A DNA stretch of 64,000 nucleotides from an uncultured Maribacter sp. (GTDB taxonomy: Bacteria > Bacteroidota > Bacteroidia > Flavobacteriales > Flavobacteriaceae). The stretch covers positions 124,001 to 188,000 of the forward strand of contig NZ_CANMBB010000003.1 in the NCBI RefSeq assembly GCF_947495965.1. The letters are read 5' to 3'. Shown here in pieces: positions 25,466-34,099 of the stretch (position 1 is its first letter; every line of letters begins with the position of its first letter). The notes beneath the pieces were generated by a model. The model was not told the DNA's origin. It searched no databases and worked only from the letters and a program-made list of their open reading frames with translations. The position numbers and the translations under genes were made by a program.

Positions 25466-27553
25466 ATGGTAAAATCACTTTATGTAGCTACTTTAGAAGC
25501 CCATAGCGGTAAATCTTTGGTAGTTTTAGGACTAATGGAAATGCTATTGGGCAAAATGGGAAAGGTGGGCTACTTTAGACCAGTTATTGACCAAGTAAAC
25601 TCCAATGGGGCCGATAATCATATTGAAACGGTAATTAACCATTTTAATATTGATATTCCTGTCAAAGAATCTTACGCCTTAACTCAAGATGAAGTCTTAG
25701 AACTATATAATGAGGGAAAAAGCAGTGAAATTCTTGACAGGATTATCAATACTTATAAAAATTTAGAAAAACGTTTTGACTTTATTTTAATTGAAGGAAC
25801 AGATTTTTATAGAGAAAACAATGTAATAGAATTAGACCTAAACAGGGATATAGCAAAAAACTTGGGGTCTCCTGTTATTTTAGTAGATAATGCAAAAGGT
25901 AAATCCTTAAAAGATTTTTGTAGTAGTGTCGTATCTGCGGTACGCTCTTATAAAGACAAAGGTTTAAATATTCTCGGTGTAATTGCTAATAAAACTCGCC
26001 CTGAAAACACAGAATTAGTAATCTCTGAAATTTCTAAGGAATTAGATAATAGAACATCTATATATTCCGTTCCTAGACATCCAGAATTATCCCATCCTAC
26101 GATGATGGAGATAAAAGATGCTTTAATGGCCGAAGTGCTTTTTGGAAAAAAATATTTAAACAACCAAACCGGAAGTTTTGGCGTTGGTGCTATGCAATTA
26201 GCAAATTATCTAAAACATTTAAGTGCTAATGGTTTGGTTATTACTCCTGGTGATAGATCCGATATAATTTTAGGGGCTTTGCAAGCAAACTCCTCTGCAA
26301 ACTATCCTGCTATTTCTGGAATTTTGCTTACTGGTGGTATTAAACCTGAAGAATCTATCATGAAACTCCTAGAAGGTTCTGAGCCCAGTGTGCCAATTTT
26401 ATCTGTAAAGCAAGGTACTTTTGCCACCACAAATGCGGTTGGGAATATTAAATCTAAAATTTATGCAAAAAACAAAGGAAAAATAAATACTTCTATTGCC
26501 TTGTTCAACAAGCATATAAACAGACAAGAGATACTGGAAAAACTGGAAACCTATGAACCAAAAATAGTAACCCCTAGAATGTTCCAATATAATTTGGCTT
26601 TACGTGCACAAGCAATTAAAAAAAGAATTGTATTGCCCGAAGGTGAAGATTTGAGAATACTACAAGCTGCTTCTAACTTACAAAAAACCGGAGTGGTAAA
26701 TTTAGTTTTATTAGGGAATAAAGAAGAGATTAAAAAAAATGCAATTCTACATGGTCTAAATTTAAATGGTATTGAAATAACAGACCCCTGCTCTTCTAGT
26801 AATTTTGACGATTATGTGAATACACTTTATGAATTAAGAAAACACAAAGGCATTACTATGGACGCTGCAAAAGATTTAATGCAAGATATTTCTTATTTTG
26901 GAACTATGATGGTTTACAAAGGGGATGCAGATGGTATGGTATCTGGTGCAATACACACTACGCAACATACTATTAGACCTGCCTTGCAGTTTATAAAAAC
27001 AAAACCAAATAGCTCTATAGTCTCTTCTATCTTTTTTATGTGTTTAGAAAATAGAGTTTCTGTTTTTGGAGACTGTGCTATAAACCCAAATCCAACAGCT
27101 ATAGAACTTGCAGAAATAGCAATATCCTCTGCAGATACCGCAAAAGCTTTTAATATTGAACCCAAAATTGCAATGCTCTCTTATTCTTCTGGAGCATCTG
27201 GTATTGGAGAAGATGTAGATCGTGTACGCCAAGCTACGGATTTAGTTAAGGAAAAAAGAAAAGACCTTAATGTGGAAGGTCCCATACAGTATGATGCCGC
27301 TGTAGACCCCATAGTTGGTAAAAATAAATTACCTAATTCTAAAGTAGCCGGACAAGCATCTGTATTAATTTTTCCTGATTTAAACACCGGAAATAACACG
27401 TACAAAGCAGTACAAAGAGAAACAGGAGCTTTAGCTATTGGACCAATACTTCAGGGCTTAAATAAACCGGTAAACGATTTAAGTAGAGGCTGTACCATAG
27501 AAGATATTTTTAATACCGTTATAGTAACCGCAATACAAGCTCAGGAACAATAA
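25466..27553 (+). CDS. pta: Phosphate acetyltransferase (three-domain form)
   Basis: This 695-aa enzyme converts acetyl-CoA + phosphate to acetyl phosphate + CoA. The N-terminal part is a CobB/DRTGG-type regulatory region: YVATLEAHSGKSLVVLGL (P-loop-like) at about 5-22 and the DRTGG-like domain near 215-330. The catalytic domain starts at about 375 (ALRAQAIKKRIVLPEGEDLR) and contains KGDADGMVSGAIHTT, SYSSGASG and QYDAAVDPIVG. Length is that of the long Pta type of enterobacteria. It lies 37 bp after pckA and 14 bp before ackA. Confidence 0.96.
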   Translation: MVKSLYVATLEAHSGKSLVVLGLMEMLLGKMGKVGYFRPVIDQVNSNGADNHIETVINHFNIDIPVKESYALTQDEVLELYNEGKSSEILDRIINTYKNLEKRFDFILIEGTDFYRENNVIELDLNRDIAKNLGSPVILVDNAKGKSLKDFCSSVVSAVRSYKDKGLNILGVIANKTRPENTELVISEISKELDNRTSIYSVPRHPELSHPTMMEIKDALMAEVLFGKKYLNNQTGSFGVGAMQLANYLKHLSANGLVITPGDRSDIILGALQANSSANYPAISGILLTGGIKPEESIMKLLEGSEPSVPILSVKQGTFATTNAVGNIKSKIYAKNKGKINTSIALFNKHINRQEILEKLETYEPKIVTPRMFQYNLALRAQAIKKRIVLPEGEDLRILQAASNLQKTGVVNLVLLGNKEEIKKNAILHGLNLNGIEITDPCSSSNFDDYVNTLYELRKHKGITMDAAKDLMQDISYFGTMMVYKGDADGMVSGAIHTTQHTIRPALQFIKTKPNSSIVSSIFFMCLENRVSVFGDCAINPNPTAIELAEIAISSADTAKAFNIEPKIAMLSYSSGASGIGEDVDRVRQATDLVKEKRKDLNVEGPIQYDAAVDPIVGKNKLPNSKVAGQASVLIFPDLNTGNNTYKAVQRETGALAIGPILQGLNKPVNDLSRGCTIEDIFNTVIVTAIQAQEQ

Positions 27554-27567
27554 TTTAAATTTAATTA

Positions 27568-28764
27568 ATGAACATATTAGTAATTAATTCAGGTAGCTCT
27601 TCCATTAAGTTTCAACTTATACAAATGCCCGCTGAAAAAGTTTTGTGTAAAGGTTTATTAGAACGTATAGGCTTAGAGGATAGCATTTTTAGTTATAATA
27701 AAGGGAGTTCCTCTCATAAAGAAAAAACACAAATACCTAATCATGGTGTAGGACTTGATAAAATTTCTCAATTTTTATTAAATCCCTCCCAAGAATTAAT
27801 TTCATCTGTTTCTGATATTGATATAGTGGGACACAGAGTAGTACATGGCGGCAGTAAATTTAATGCCCCAACAAAGGTTACACCAGAAGTTTTAAAAGAA
27901 ATAGAAGCTTTGTCTTTTTTAGCGCCATTACATAACCCTGCTAATGCAGAAGGGATTAGAGTTGCTATGAATGTATTTAAAGATGCTGAACAAATTGCTG
28001 TTTTTGATACTGCTTTTTTTCAAACTTTACCAGAAGTAGCATATACCTACGCTATTCCCAAAGATATAGCTCTTAAACACAAAATAAGAGCTTATGGTTT
28101 TCATGGTACAAGTCATAAATATGTATCTGAAAAAGCAAATTCAATTCTCAAAAAAAAACAAAGTAAAATAATTACAATACACCTTGGAAATGGCTGTAGT
28201 ATTACTGCTGTTAAAAATGGAAAAAGTATTGACCATTCTTTAGGTTTTAGTCCTACTAATGGTTTAGTAATGGGTACTCGCTGTGGAGATATAGACCAAT
28301 CTATCATTTTTTATATGATGGAAAATTTAAATCTTACAGGACAAGAAGTTAGTGACATACTGCAAAAAAAAAGCGGCCTTTTGGGTCTCACAGGACATTC
28401 TGATCTTCGTGAAATTGAAGAAAAAGCAAAAGCAGGAAATCCTGATTGTATTCTTGCACTAAAACTTTCTGCATATAGAATTAAAAAATATATTGGCTCC
28501 TATATTACTGTACTTTCTGGAATAGACGCTATTGTTTTTACTGCTGGTATTGGTGAAAATTCTAGCACGTTAAGAAAATTAATATGCGAAAGTCTAGAAT
28601 GTTTTAATATACAATTAGATAAGGAAAGTAACAATCTAAAAATAGATGGTATTAGAGATATAGGCTCCGCATCTAGCAGTACTCGTATTTTAGTTATACC
28701 AACGAATGAAGAACTTGAAATTGCCAAACAAAGTTATTCGTTATCTAATATTATACCCAAATAG
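27568..28764 (+). CDS. ackA: Acetate kinase
   Basis: This 398-aa ASKHA-fold kinase makes ATP from acetyl phosphate and completes the Pta-AckA pathway. Motifs are the phosphate-1 loop NSGSSSIKFQLI at 6-17, GHRVVHGG at about 87-94, GFHGTSHKYV near 173-182, HLGNGCS near 205-211, GFSPTNGLVMGTRCGDID near 226-243, and FTAGIGENS near 322-330. It is the last intact gene of the operon. Downstream sequence immediately runs into a decayed cytochrome c peroxidase-like gene; I found no terminator directly after it. Confidence 0.97.
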   Translation: MNILVINSGSSSIKFQLIQMPAEKVLCKGLLERIGLEDSIFSYNKGSSSHKEKTQIPNHGVGLDKISQFLLNPSQELISSVSDIDIVGHRVVHGGSKFNAPTKVTPEVLKEIEALSFLAPLHNPANAEGIRVAMNVFKDAEQIAVFDTAFFQTLPEVAYTYAIPKDIALKHKIRAYGFHGTSHKYVSEKANSILKKKQSKIITIHLGNGCSITAVKNGKSIDHSLGFSPTNGLVMGTRCGDIDQSIIFYMMENLNLTGQEVSDILQKKSGLLGLTGHSDLREIEEKAKAGNPDCILALKLSAYRIKKYIGSYITVLSGIDAIVFTAGIGENSSTLRKLICESLECFNIQLDKESNNLKIDGIRDIGSASSSTRILVIPTNEELEIAKQSYSLSNIIPK

Positions 28765-28988
28765 AGAATGATTTACATGATTTAAAAACAGAGTGTTTTT
28801 ACAATGGAAGACCCGAGGTGCCAATAAAAACATTTCCTTTAAGGGGTATAAAAGATTCTCCGCCTTATTTACATGACGGCAGGTTACCAACATTAGACGA
28901 TGCGACAGAGTTTTTTAATATAGTTTTAGAATTAAGATTAACAAAAAAAGAAAAAGAAGCTATAACAGCTTATATGATGTTCCTTTAA
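28765..28988 (+). pseudogene. 3' remnant of a cytochrome c peroxidase-like (di-haem) gene
   Basis: Directly after the ackA stop codon, a plus-strand frame reads ECFYNGRPEVPIKTFPLRGI, then KDSPPYLHDGRLPTLDDATE and FFNIVLELRLTKKEKEAITA, to TAA at 28988. The PPYLHDGR...L.....FFN......T..EK..I..Y pattern is the C-terminal end of bacterial di-haem cytochrome c peroxidase/MauG-like proteins. There is no start codon, signal peptide or CxxCH haem site left, so only about 70 C-terminal codons survive. It appears to be a deletion scar near the ICE junction. Confidence 0.65.
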
Positions 28989-29131
28989 TAGGTTCTCAAA
29001 AAAGTTACATCTTTTATACCGTTCAATTTTATTCTAAAATATTACGTAGTTAGTAACTTTTACATTTTCTCGTATGTAAATAAGTTGAATTTGTATCAAC
29101 TTATTTTAGGACGGAACAATGGTTAAAATTA

Positions 29132-29167
29132 AAAAAGCCTTTAAATCAAAAGATTTAAAGGCTTTTT
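29132..29167. terminator. Intrinsic terminator hairpin beside the tRNA fragment
   Basis: AAAAAGCCTTTAAATC (29132-29147) pairs with GATTTAAAGGCTTTTT (29152-29167) across a 4-nt AAAA loop, giving a 16-bp perfect stem ending in a T-run. On the minus strand it directly follows the tRNA-like 3' end, where a tRNA terminator is expected. Confidence 0.8.
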
Positions 29168-29180
29168 GTCGGGGTGGCAG
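29168..29180 (-). tRNA. Truncated tRNA 3' end (probable tRNA-Pro), candidate ICE attachment site
   Basis: On the minus strand the 13 bases read CTGC-CACCCCG-A-C: the 3' part of a T-stem, a full 7-nt acceptor 3' strand and an A discriminator, without encoded CCA. A C1:G72 pair with A73 is characteristic of tRNA-Pro. The sequence further into the element (above 29180) does not continue as a tRNA, so this is a remnant of the kind left when an element integrates at a tRNA 3' end. The intact gene should lie at the other ICE end outside this window. Confidence 0.5.
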
Positions 29181-29403
29181 AACTAACAGTCATTCCCTAT
29201 ATCATTATAAATCAAAAAGTTACTTTGATTTTTTCAAAACAGGTAACCGAATAGGTAACTTTTGCTTTGATTTTATTTCATTTTGATAGGTAAATATATG
29301 AAATTTAAAAAGACGCAAAAGAGTTCAAACTTTGTGATTTTTTAAAATGGTAAATACATTGATTAGATTGGCTTATAGCAAATACCACTACTCTATTTCT
29401 AAA

Positions 29404-30198
29404 CTATTTACTTAGCTTCAATATTCGAAAGGCACCTTGAATTACTAGAATGAAGACTATAGTTCCAATAATCAAATCAGGTTTATTGGAACTTAACCAA
29501 TTAACCAGAAGTCCAGCTGTTATAACTCCCAAATTAATAATCACGTCGTTTGATGTGAAAATCATACTTGCTTTCATATGTGCCTCTTCTTTATTCTTCG
29601 ACTTTTGTAAAACGTAAAGGCAAATTCCATTTGCAATGAGCGCAAAAATTGAAACGATAATCATTGTGGAGAAGTCGGGTAATTTCTCTGTTCCAAAAAA
29701 CCTTCTCAAGACTTCTACAAAACCAATAATTGCAAGGGTTATTTGAAAGTATCCAGCAATTCGCGCAATTCTTTTTTTCCTGGTCAGGGTTCCTCCTACT
29801 GCAAACAAACTAATGCCGTAGACAAAACTATCTGCTAACATATCTAAACTATCGGCAACAAGTCCCATGGATTTAGAAATCAATCCTGTTGTCATTTCAA
29901 TAACGAAAAAAGCAAAATTAATTCCTAGTACGGTCCACAATAGTTTTTTCTGGTCTGTATTATCTTTAAAGTCTGTTAGGTCGGTATCTTCAGTAGATAC
30001 TTTTTTACCACCCAGGTTCAGTTCGAGAATCGATTGTTCAATTAGTTCGATTTCTTCATTATGGTATACAGTCAATTTGCGGTTAGGTATATCAAAGTCC
30101 AGATTCGCAATACTTGAAATTCCATCCAGTTTCATTCGGATTAGATTTTCCTCAGAAGGACAGTCCATTTTGGTAATTTCAAATATCGTTTTCTGCAT
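29404..30198 (-). CDS. Cation diffusion facilitator transporter with N-terminal HMA-like domain
   Basis: This 264-aa protein has residues 1-70 folded like a small ferredoxin-type metal-binding domain with a degenerate motif (KMDCPSEENLIRMKL, one Cys). Residues 85-264 form a six-helix CDF transporter. TM2 holds the metal-site pair in ADSLDMLADSF. In TM5 the position of the canonical HxxxD pair reads FTSNDVIIN, so the His appears replaced while the Asp remains. There is no C-terminal cytoplasmic domain. It likely exports divalent cations from the cytoplasm. It is the first ICE gene next to the putative attachment end and may be cargo matching the metal-efflux operon at 50-57 kb. Confidence 0.85.
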   Translation of the reverse strand: MQKTIFEITKMDCPSEENLIRMKLDGISSIANLDFDIPNRKLTVYHNEEIELIEQSILELNLGGKKVSTEDTDLTDFKDNTDQKKLLWTVLGINFAFFVIEMTTGLISKSMGLVADSLDMLADSFVYGISLFAVGGTLTRKKRIARIAGYFQITLAIIGFVEVLRRFFGTEKLPDFSTMIIVSIFALIANGICLYVLQKSKNKEEAHMKASMIFTSNDVIINLGVITAGLLVNWLSSNKPDLIIGTIVFILVIQGAFRILKLSK

Positions 30199-30284
30199 TT
30201 GATTTGTTGAATTTAAAGCTAAAACACAAATTGTTGTATTTGTAACAAAGATACTTGAATTGCCCGAAACCGATTAATTGACAA

Positions 30285-31076
30285 TTATTGAAGTACAGTC
30301 TCCATAGCCATTTTTCTACTCCCTTTCAATTCCTGTAATTCAATCATCAACTTTTCATTATCCCCTAAAACGAATTTAGGAAGAACATATACAAATCTAT
30401 GAGATAGCCCTACTTTGATGGTATTGGGCATTTCATGCTTATAATCGGCTTGCATAAACAGTTTTTGATAGGAAGCCTTACGCTTTTTATTGCCGTTCAC
30501 CCTGTAGACGTTTAAGTAATCTATCTCAAAATCGATTTCGGACTTGTTATTGATTTCTAATACTAGGTAAACTTCAGAACCATTATAAACCATCTCTTGC
30601 AACTGTAATTTGATACCTTTTCGTCTCTTAGTTGTGATAGAACCAGAATTTGATTTTAATAAATGATTACTGAATTTTTTGAAGTAATGTATCCTGTCAA
30701 GTGGTTGTGCTATCGGCTTCTGTTTTAAAATCAAAGGTCGCTCACTTCCGATACTTTCTTTTAATGAAATGAAATAGTTCAATTTCGATAACTGTTCTTT
30801 ATACTTTAAAATATAGGAATAGACCTGACCATTTTTGGTTACGGTAAGCAAGTTGCTCTCGGTTCCTGGAGTAGCTTGCAGCAAACCAAAGTACTGTTCT
30901 TTTTCTCGGTTATAAGTAAATACAAAATTTGATGTTCCTGTGATACCTTGTCGAATTGGTTCGGGGAAAAATAAGGCAACATTTTTTTTCTCATTGGCAT
31001 AAATTGTATCTAGTGATTGTTGTGCATTTACATAGTTTGAGCATATGGCTAGTATGAATATGATATATATTTTCAT
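30285..31076 (-). CDS. traN: Conjugative transposon protein TraN
   Basis: This 263-aa protein has a signal peptide (1-18, IIFILAICSNYVNAQ). The DUF4138/TraN pattern is seen in the mature part: strands around SNFVFTYNREKEQYFGLLQA, then a C-terminal domain with GIKLQLQEMVYNGSEVYLVL and the TIKVGLSHRFVYVLPKFVLG stretch. TraN is the VirB9-like periplasmic/outer-membrane component of the Bacteroidetes conjugation apparatus. It is last in the tra block, 16 bp after traM. TraO/TraP/TraQ, which often follow, are absent here. Confidence 0.88.
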   Translation of the reverse strand: MKIYIIFILAICSNYVNAQQSLDTIYANEKKNVALFFPEPIRQGITGTSNFVFTYNREKEQYFGLLQATPGTESNLLTVTKNGQVYSYILKYKEQLSKLNYFISLKESIGSERPLILKQKPIAQPLDRIHYFKKFSNHLLKSNSGSITTKRRKGIKLQLQEMVYNGSEVYLVLEINNKSEIDFEIDYLNVYRVNGNKKRKASYQKLFMQADYKHEMPNTIKVGLSHRFVYVLPKFVLGDNEKLMIELQELKGSRKMAMETVLQ

Positions 31077-31092
31077 GATTAAAGGGTTTTAA

Positions 31093-32025
31093 TTAATGTC
31101 TCTTAGAGGCTAAAATGAGTTGGTAATTATCGGTTACCGTAACTTTTACACTGCGATTATTACGTTGGAATATCCTTTTGATGCCACTTACCTGTGGCAC
31201 TCCCACGATATTGATGTCATCCACAATATCGCCAACTACTTCTTGTCGAACTTCAGCTCTAAAGCTATTTTCAATGTAAATACCTTCACTTCCGTCCTGA
31301 AGGTCAAACGCATTTAACTTTACTGGTTTGTGATTGATATTTTCAATTTCTATAATGGTTCGATTGGGTTTAAAGCTCACGAAACCATAAATGGGTGTAT
31401 TTCTTCGGACAGTATTACCATTGATGAGTGCATCTTTGGTCAAACGCATTTGCAAACGATAATTATTTCGAACTGTTTGTGTACCATCTACTCGTACATA
31501 AATGAAAGCATCAGTATTCTGGGCTACGAGATTTTCATTTTCCAATGGATTTGAAGCAAAAAACAGTTGATGTTCTAGTCCTAATTCTTTAGAAGTGATG
31601 TTTTCTTCTTTCATAGCTATCTTGGAAATAGAATCTTTCTGAAGTGGCTTTGGTTCAATTTTAACCTTGGGTTTTCTAAAACTCCTATCGGAATAACTGA
31701 TACGTCCTTCATTGTAAATACTATCCACAATTCGCATCTTTTCTTTATCCAACAAATCGGGGTCATACACTCCTGTGGAATCCAAGAGACGTTCATCATA
31801 AATACTGGGTGCATTGGTCTGCCTAACTTCTTTCAGGTCGTCTAGAGCTTCTAATTTGGAATCATATTCCTTTTGCTCGCTACTCAATTCTGGAACTGGA
31901 ATCTGATTATTTTCAATTGTTGGTTCTTTTTCATCTCCCAATACAATTACAGCGTAGGAACCAATGAACAGTACTACGCATAAAATAATGGCAGCAAATA
32001 CTATTTTATTCTTTTCAATTTTCAT
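31093..32025 (-). CDS. traM: Conjugative transposon protein TraM
   Basis: This 310-aa protein has one N-terminal transmembrane helix (9-29), a charged linker rich in Glu/Lys/Asp, and a C-terminal domain (about 170-310). The latter contains FIYVRVDGTQTVRNNYRLQM, RRNTPIYGFVSFKPNRT and the terminal VKVTVTDNYQLILA. This is the layout of TraM, which acts like VirB10 in bridging the membranes of the Bacteroidetes type IV secretion channel. It overlaps traK by 11 bp and precedes traN by 16 bp. Confidence 0.9.
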   Translation of the reverse strand: MKIEKNKIVFAAIILCVVLFIGSYAVIVLGDEKEPTIENNQIPVPELSSEQKEYDSKLEALDDLKEVRQTNAPSIYDERLLDSTGVYDPDLLDKEKMRIVDSIYNEGRISYSDRSFRKPKVKIEPKPLQKDSISKIAMKEENITSKELGLEHQLFFASNPLENENLVAQNTDAFIYVRVDGTQTVRNNYRLQMRLTKDALINGNTVRRNTPIYGFVSFKPNRTIIEIENINHKPVKLNAFDLQDGSEGIYIENSFRAEVRQEVVGDIVDDINIVGVPQVSGIKRIFQRNNRSVKVTVTDNYQLILASKRH

Positions 32026-32632
32026 AATCTTCTAGCTTTTTCAGTTTGTTTTCAAAAAAGTTGGTTATCAATAATCCGTGGGTATTGTTAGGGAAGTTTC
32101 TATCCACATGGATAATGTTTCCTGACGTGACCAATTCATAAATGTCGATTGTCGACCCACGATTGATTTCAAAAATGACAATGGTCTCAAATCGATACGG
32201 TTCTTGTTGAATGTCGATTGTCGATTCAATTTTCAATACCTTTTGCACTAAGGAGTATTGTAATAATCGATTGTAAACGCCATCAGCTTTTTTCTGTCTA
32301 TACAATGCATCCACAGAACTATTCCCCAGCCATAAAGCTTTCTCTAGGTTCTTTTCATAGTTACTCGCATCGATGTGGTAGAAATAGGTATGGAACAATT
32401 CTAAGTGTGATAATACTTCTACTTCCAAGTTTTCATTTTGCTGTACCATTTTAATGGGAATGACACTTCCATCCGTATTGACAACAAACGCATTATTCAC
32501 GGATTCTTTGTGAAGTTTTATGACCATGAACACTGAAACTATACAGACTAAAACTGTTCCTATTACCACGGACAAAACGATGAATCGATTCAAACGAAGT
32601 ACTTTGTAAATATTTTGATATGGTGTTTTCAT
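32015..32632 (-). CDS. traK: Conjugative transposon protein TraK
   Basis: This 205-aa inner-membrane protein has a single transmembrane helix (about 16-37, RFIVLSVVIGTVLVCIVSVF) and a periplasmic NTF2-like domain, the fold of VirB8. The pattern HLELFHTYFYHIDASNYEKN followed by ALWLGNSSVDALYRQKKADG is typical of TraK from Bacteroidetes conjugative elements. It would help assemble the channel with TraJ and TraM. It lies 33 bp after traJ and overlaps traM. Confidence 0.9.
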   Translation of the reverse strand: MKTPYQNIYKVLRLNRFIVLSVVIGTVLVCIVSVFMVIKLHKESVNNAFVVNTDGSVIPIKMVQQNENLEVEVLSHLELFHTYFYHIDASNYEKNLEKALWLGNSSVDALYRQKKADGVYNRLLQYSLVQKVLKIESTIDIQQEPYRFETIVIFEINRGSTIDIYELVTSGNIIHVDRNFPNNTHGLLITNFFENKLKKLEDYEN

Positions 32633-32665
32633 TTTTTAGTTTTAATTAGAATTGCCTAATGGGGA

Positions 32666-33508
32666 TTATCCTCCACTAAAGAGTTTAAATACAAATGAGC
32701 TAGCTCTTCTATAAAGCTTAAATTTTAACAGTACAATGAAGCCTATAGAGCCAAATTGAAGCAATGGAGCAAAAAAGTTACTGCCCCAATCTGTACCAAA
32801 TAAATCTGACCAAAAGTTGGTATTAAATTCTGTATAGAGATTGTTCACAAAGACATTTACCAAGAAAAAGGCAGGTACAAGCATATATACTCCTGCATAT
32901 AATTTAAAGAAGTTATATGCCAAAGAGCGGAACTTTTCAAATACGGCAAGACTAATAACCAAAGGAAAAAAAGCTTGCATGATACCTAACAAAAAGAAAC
33001 GTTCTGCTAAAAACAATGGGTAGATAAATAAATCCAGTAACCATAGGAATATACCACCTATAAAAGCTAACATTTTTAACCCATATAAGGGTGTGACTAA
33101 TGCTTCATACAACATGGCCATTGCTTTTTTGGCGGCTTCCAGTGCGCCCACATCCTGTTCCAAATCAATATCTTGCATTTGTAACGGGAGGAGCGCTGGA
33201 GCCGTGTCTCGGTATTGGGTTTCGATAGCCACTAGAATAGTATCAAAAAAACTCAATACCTGTGTTGAGAAAATGACCAGGATAACCACCGCAAAATTTT
33301 TAGCCAGTTCGGCAGGGGTTAGTCCCCAGGTATACCCTTCATTGTTGGCAACACCTTCGTTATACTTTTTTAGGATATTGATAAGAAAGAACAGAATGGC
33401 TAGTGTCTTCATCCCAGTAATGGTATACTGGGAAAAGTCACTGTTTTTGATGGTTGTAAACACCGCATCAACATATTCCAATCCTATGCCCAAAAAAATA
33501 CCTGCCAT
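32666..33508 (-). CDS. traJ: Conjugative transposon protein TraJ
   Basis: This 280-aa polytopic protein has about six hydrophobic segments, starting with a family-typical MAGIFLGIGLEYVDAVF and ending with a VLLKFKLYRRASSFVFKLFS segment. TraJ corresponds to VirB6, the multi-helix inner-membrane channel part. It shares one base with the end of the traI frame (33508), which suggests translational coupling. An acidic loop (QMQDIDLEQDVGALEAAKKA) is periplasmic or cytoplasmic. Confidence 0.9.
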   Translation of the reverse strand: MAGIFLGIGLEYVDAVFTTIKNSDFSQYTITGMKTLAILFFLINILKKYNEGVANNEGYTWGLTPAELAKNFAVVILVIFSTQVLSFFDTILVAIETQYRDTAPALLPLQMQDIDLEQDVGALEAAKKAMAMLYEALVTPLYGLKMLAFIGGIFLWLLDLFIYPLFLAERFFLLGIMQAFFPLVISLAVFEKFRSLAYNFFKLYAGVYMLVPAFFLVNVFVNNLYTEFNTNFWSDLFGTDWGSNFFAPLLQFGSIGFIVLLKFKLYRRASSFVFKLFSGG

Positions 33509-34089
33509 TAGTAATTGGTTTCCCTGTTATTGATTTTATCCTGCATTTCACGAAAGGCAATAATCTCACGATAGCGTTTGGTCTTGGCTTCAATTTCTGC
33601 TACCATTTCCTTAGATTGTAGTTCCATACCTTTCAAAACTTCAGCACGTTCGGCATCTGTCATTTTAAGATTGTTACTAGACAAAATCTGGTCGATATAG
33701 TCCAAACCTTCCAGTGAGCTTTCAATAATTGAATTAAAGGATTCTGAAACTTTGGTTACTTCATCGGGTTTGATATAGGGAGAATGCAGAATTTCCCGTA
33801 AATCATCCTGAACAATGCGGAATAGTTTTTGGTTGTTCTTTGCCAATTCATTCACTGCCTTTAGTTGCTTAATTACATTATTGACCTTTTCTATATTTTC
33901 TTTTTGAGTCTTTAGAAATTTTACTGTTTTTAGAAGTTGAGAAGTCTGTTTTGCAGATTCAATCAAAGACTTGGCAAAACTGATAAAGTTGGTATTATCA
34001 TACACTGGCATTCCCTGGCCAGTGGCACGGGCAGGCAATAAAAAGATAATGGCTACTGCCAATACTAGAATTTTGATTTTGTTCTTCAT
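33508..34089 (-). CDS. traI: Conjugative transposon protein TraI (DUF4141, VirB5-like)
   Basis: This 193-aa secreted protein has a signal peptide (about 1-24, LVLAVAIIFLLPARATG) followed by a long alpha-helical, coiled-coil-prone body: FLKTQKENIEKVNNVIKQLK and later VEIEAKTKRYREIIAFREMQ-like stretches. This is the DUF4141/TraI protein of Bacteroidetes elements and is unrelated to the F-plasmid relaxase of the same name. By analogy with VirB5 it may sit at the pilus tip or in the periplasm. It lies 10 bp after traG. Confidence 0.85.
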   Translation of the reverse strand: MKNKIKILVLAVAIIFLLPARATGQGMPVYDNTNFISFAKSLIESAKQTSQLLKTVKFLKTQKENIEKVNNVIKQLKAVNELAKNNQKLFRIVQDDLREILHSPYIKPDEVTKVSESFNSIIESSLEGLDYIDQILSSNNLKMTDAERAEVLKGMELQSKEMVAEIEAKTKRYREIIAFREMQDKINNRETNY

Positions 34090-34099
34090 GATTTTCGTT

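Larger units (their letters stand above)
28989..29403. other. 415-bp gene-free junction region at the ICE left end
   Basis: This stretch has no gene. It contains a hairpin terminator (29132-29167), the tRNA-like 3' fragment (29168-29180), and a short set of repeats: AGGTAAC at 29241-29247 and 29253-29259 (12 bp apart) and AGGTAAA at 29287-29293. Such repeats near an integration site could be arm-type sites for an integrase or excisionase. This reading is tentative. Confidence 0.4.

Noticed and set aside
29168-29240. A complete tRNA gene at the ICE boundary
   Set aside because: Only the last 11-13 bases of a tRNA match; the rest forms no cloverleaf.
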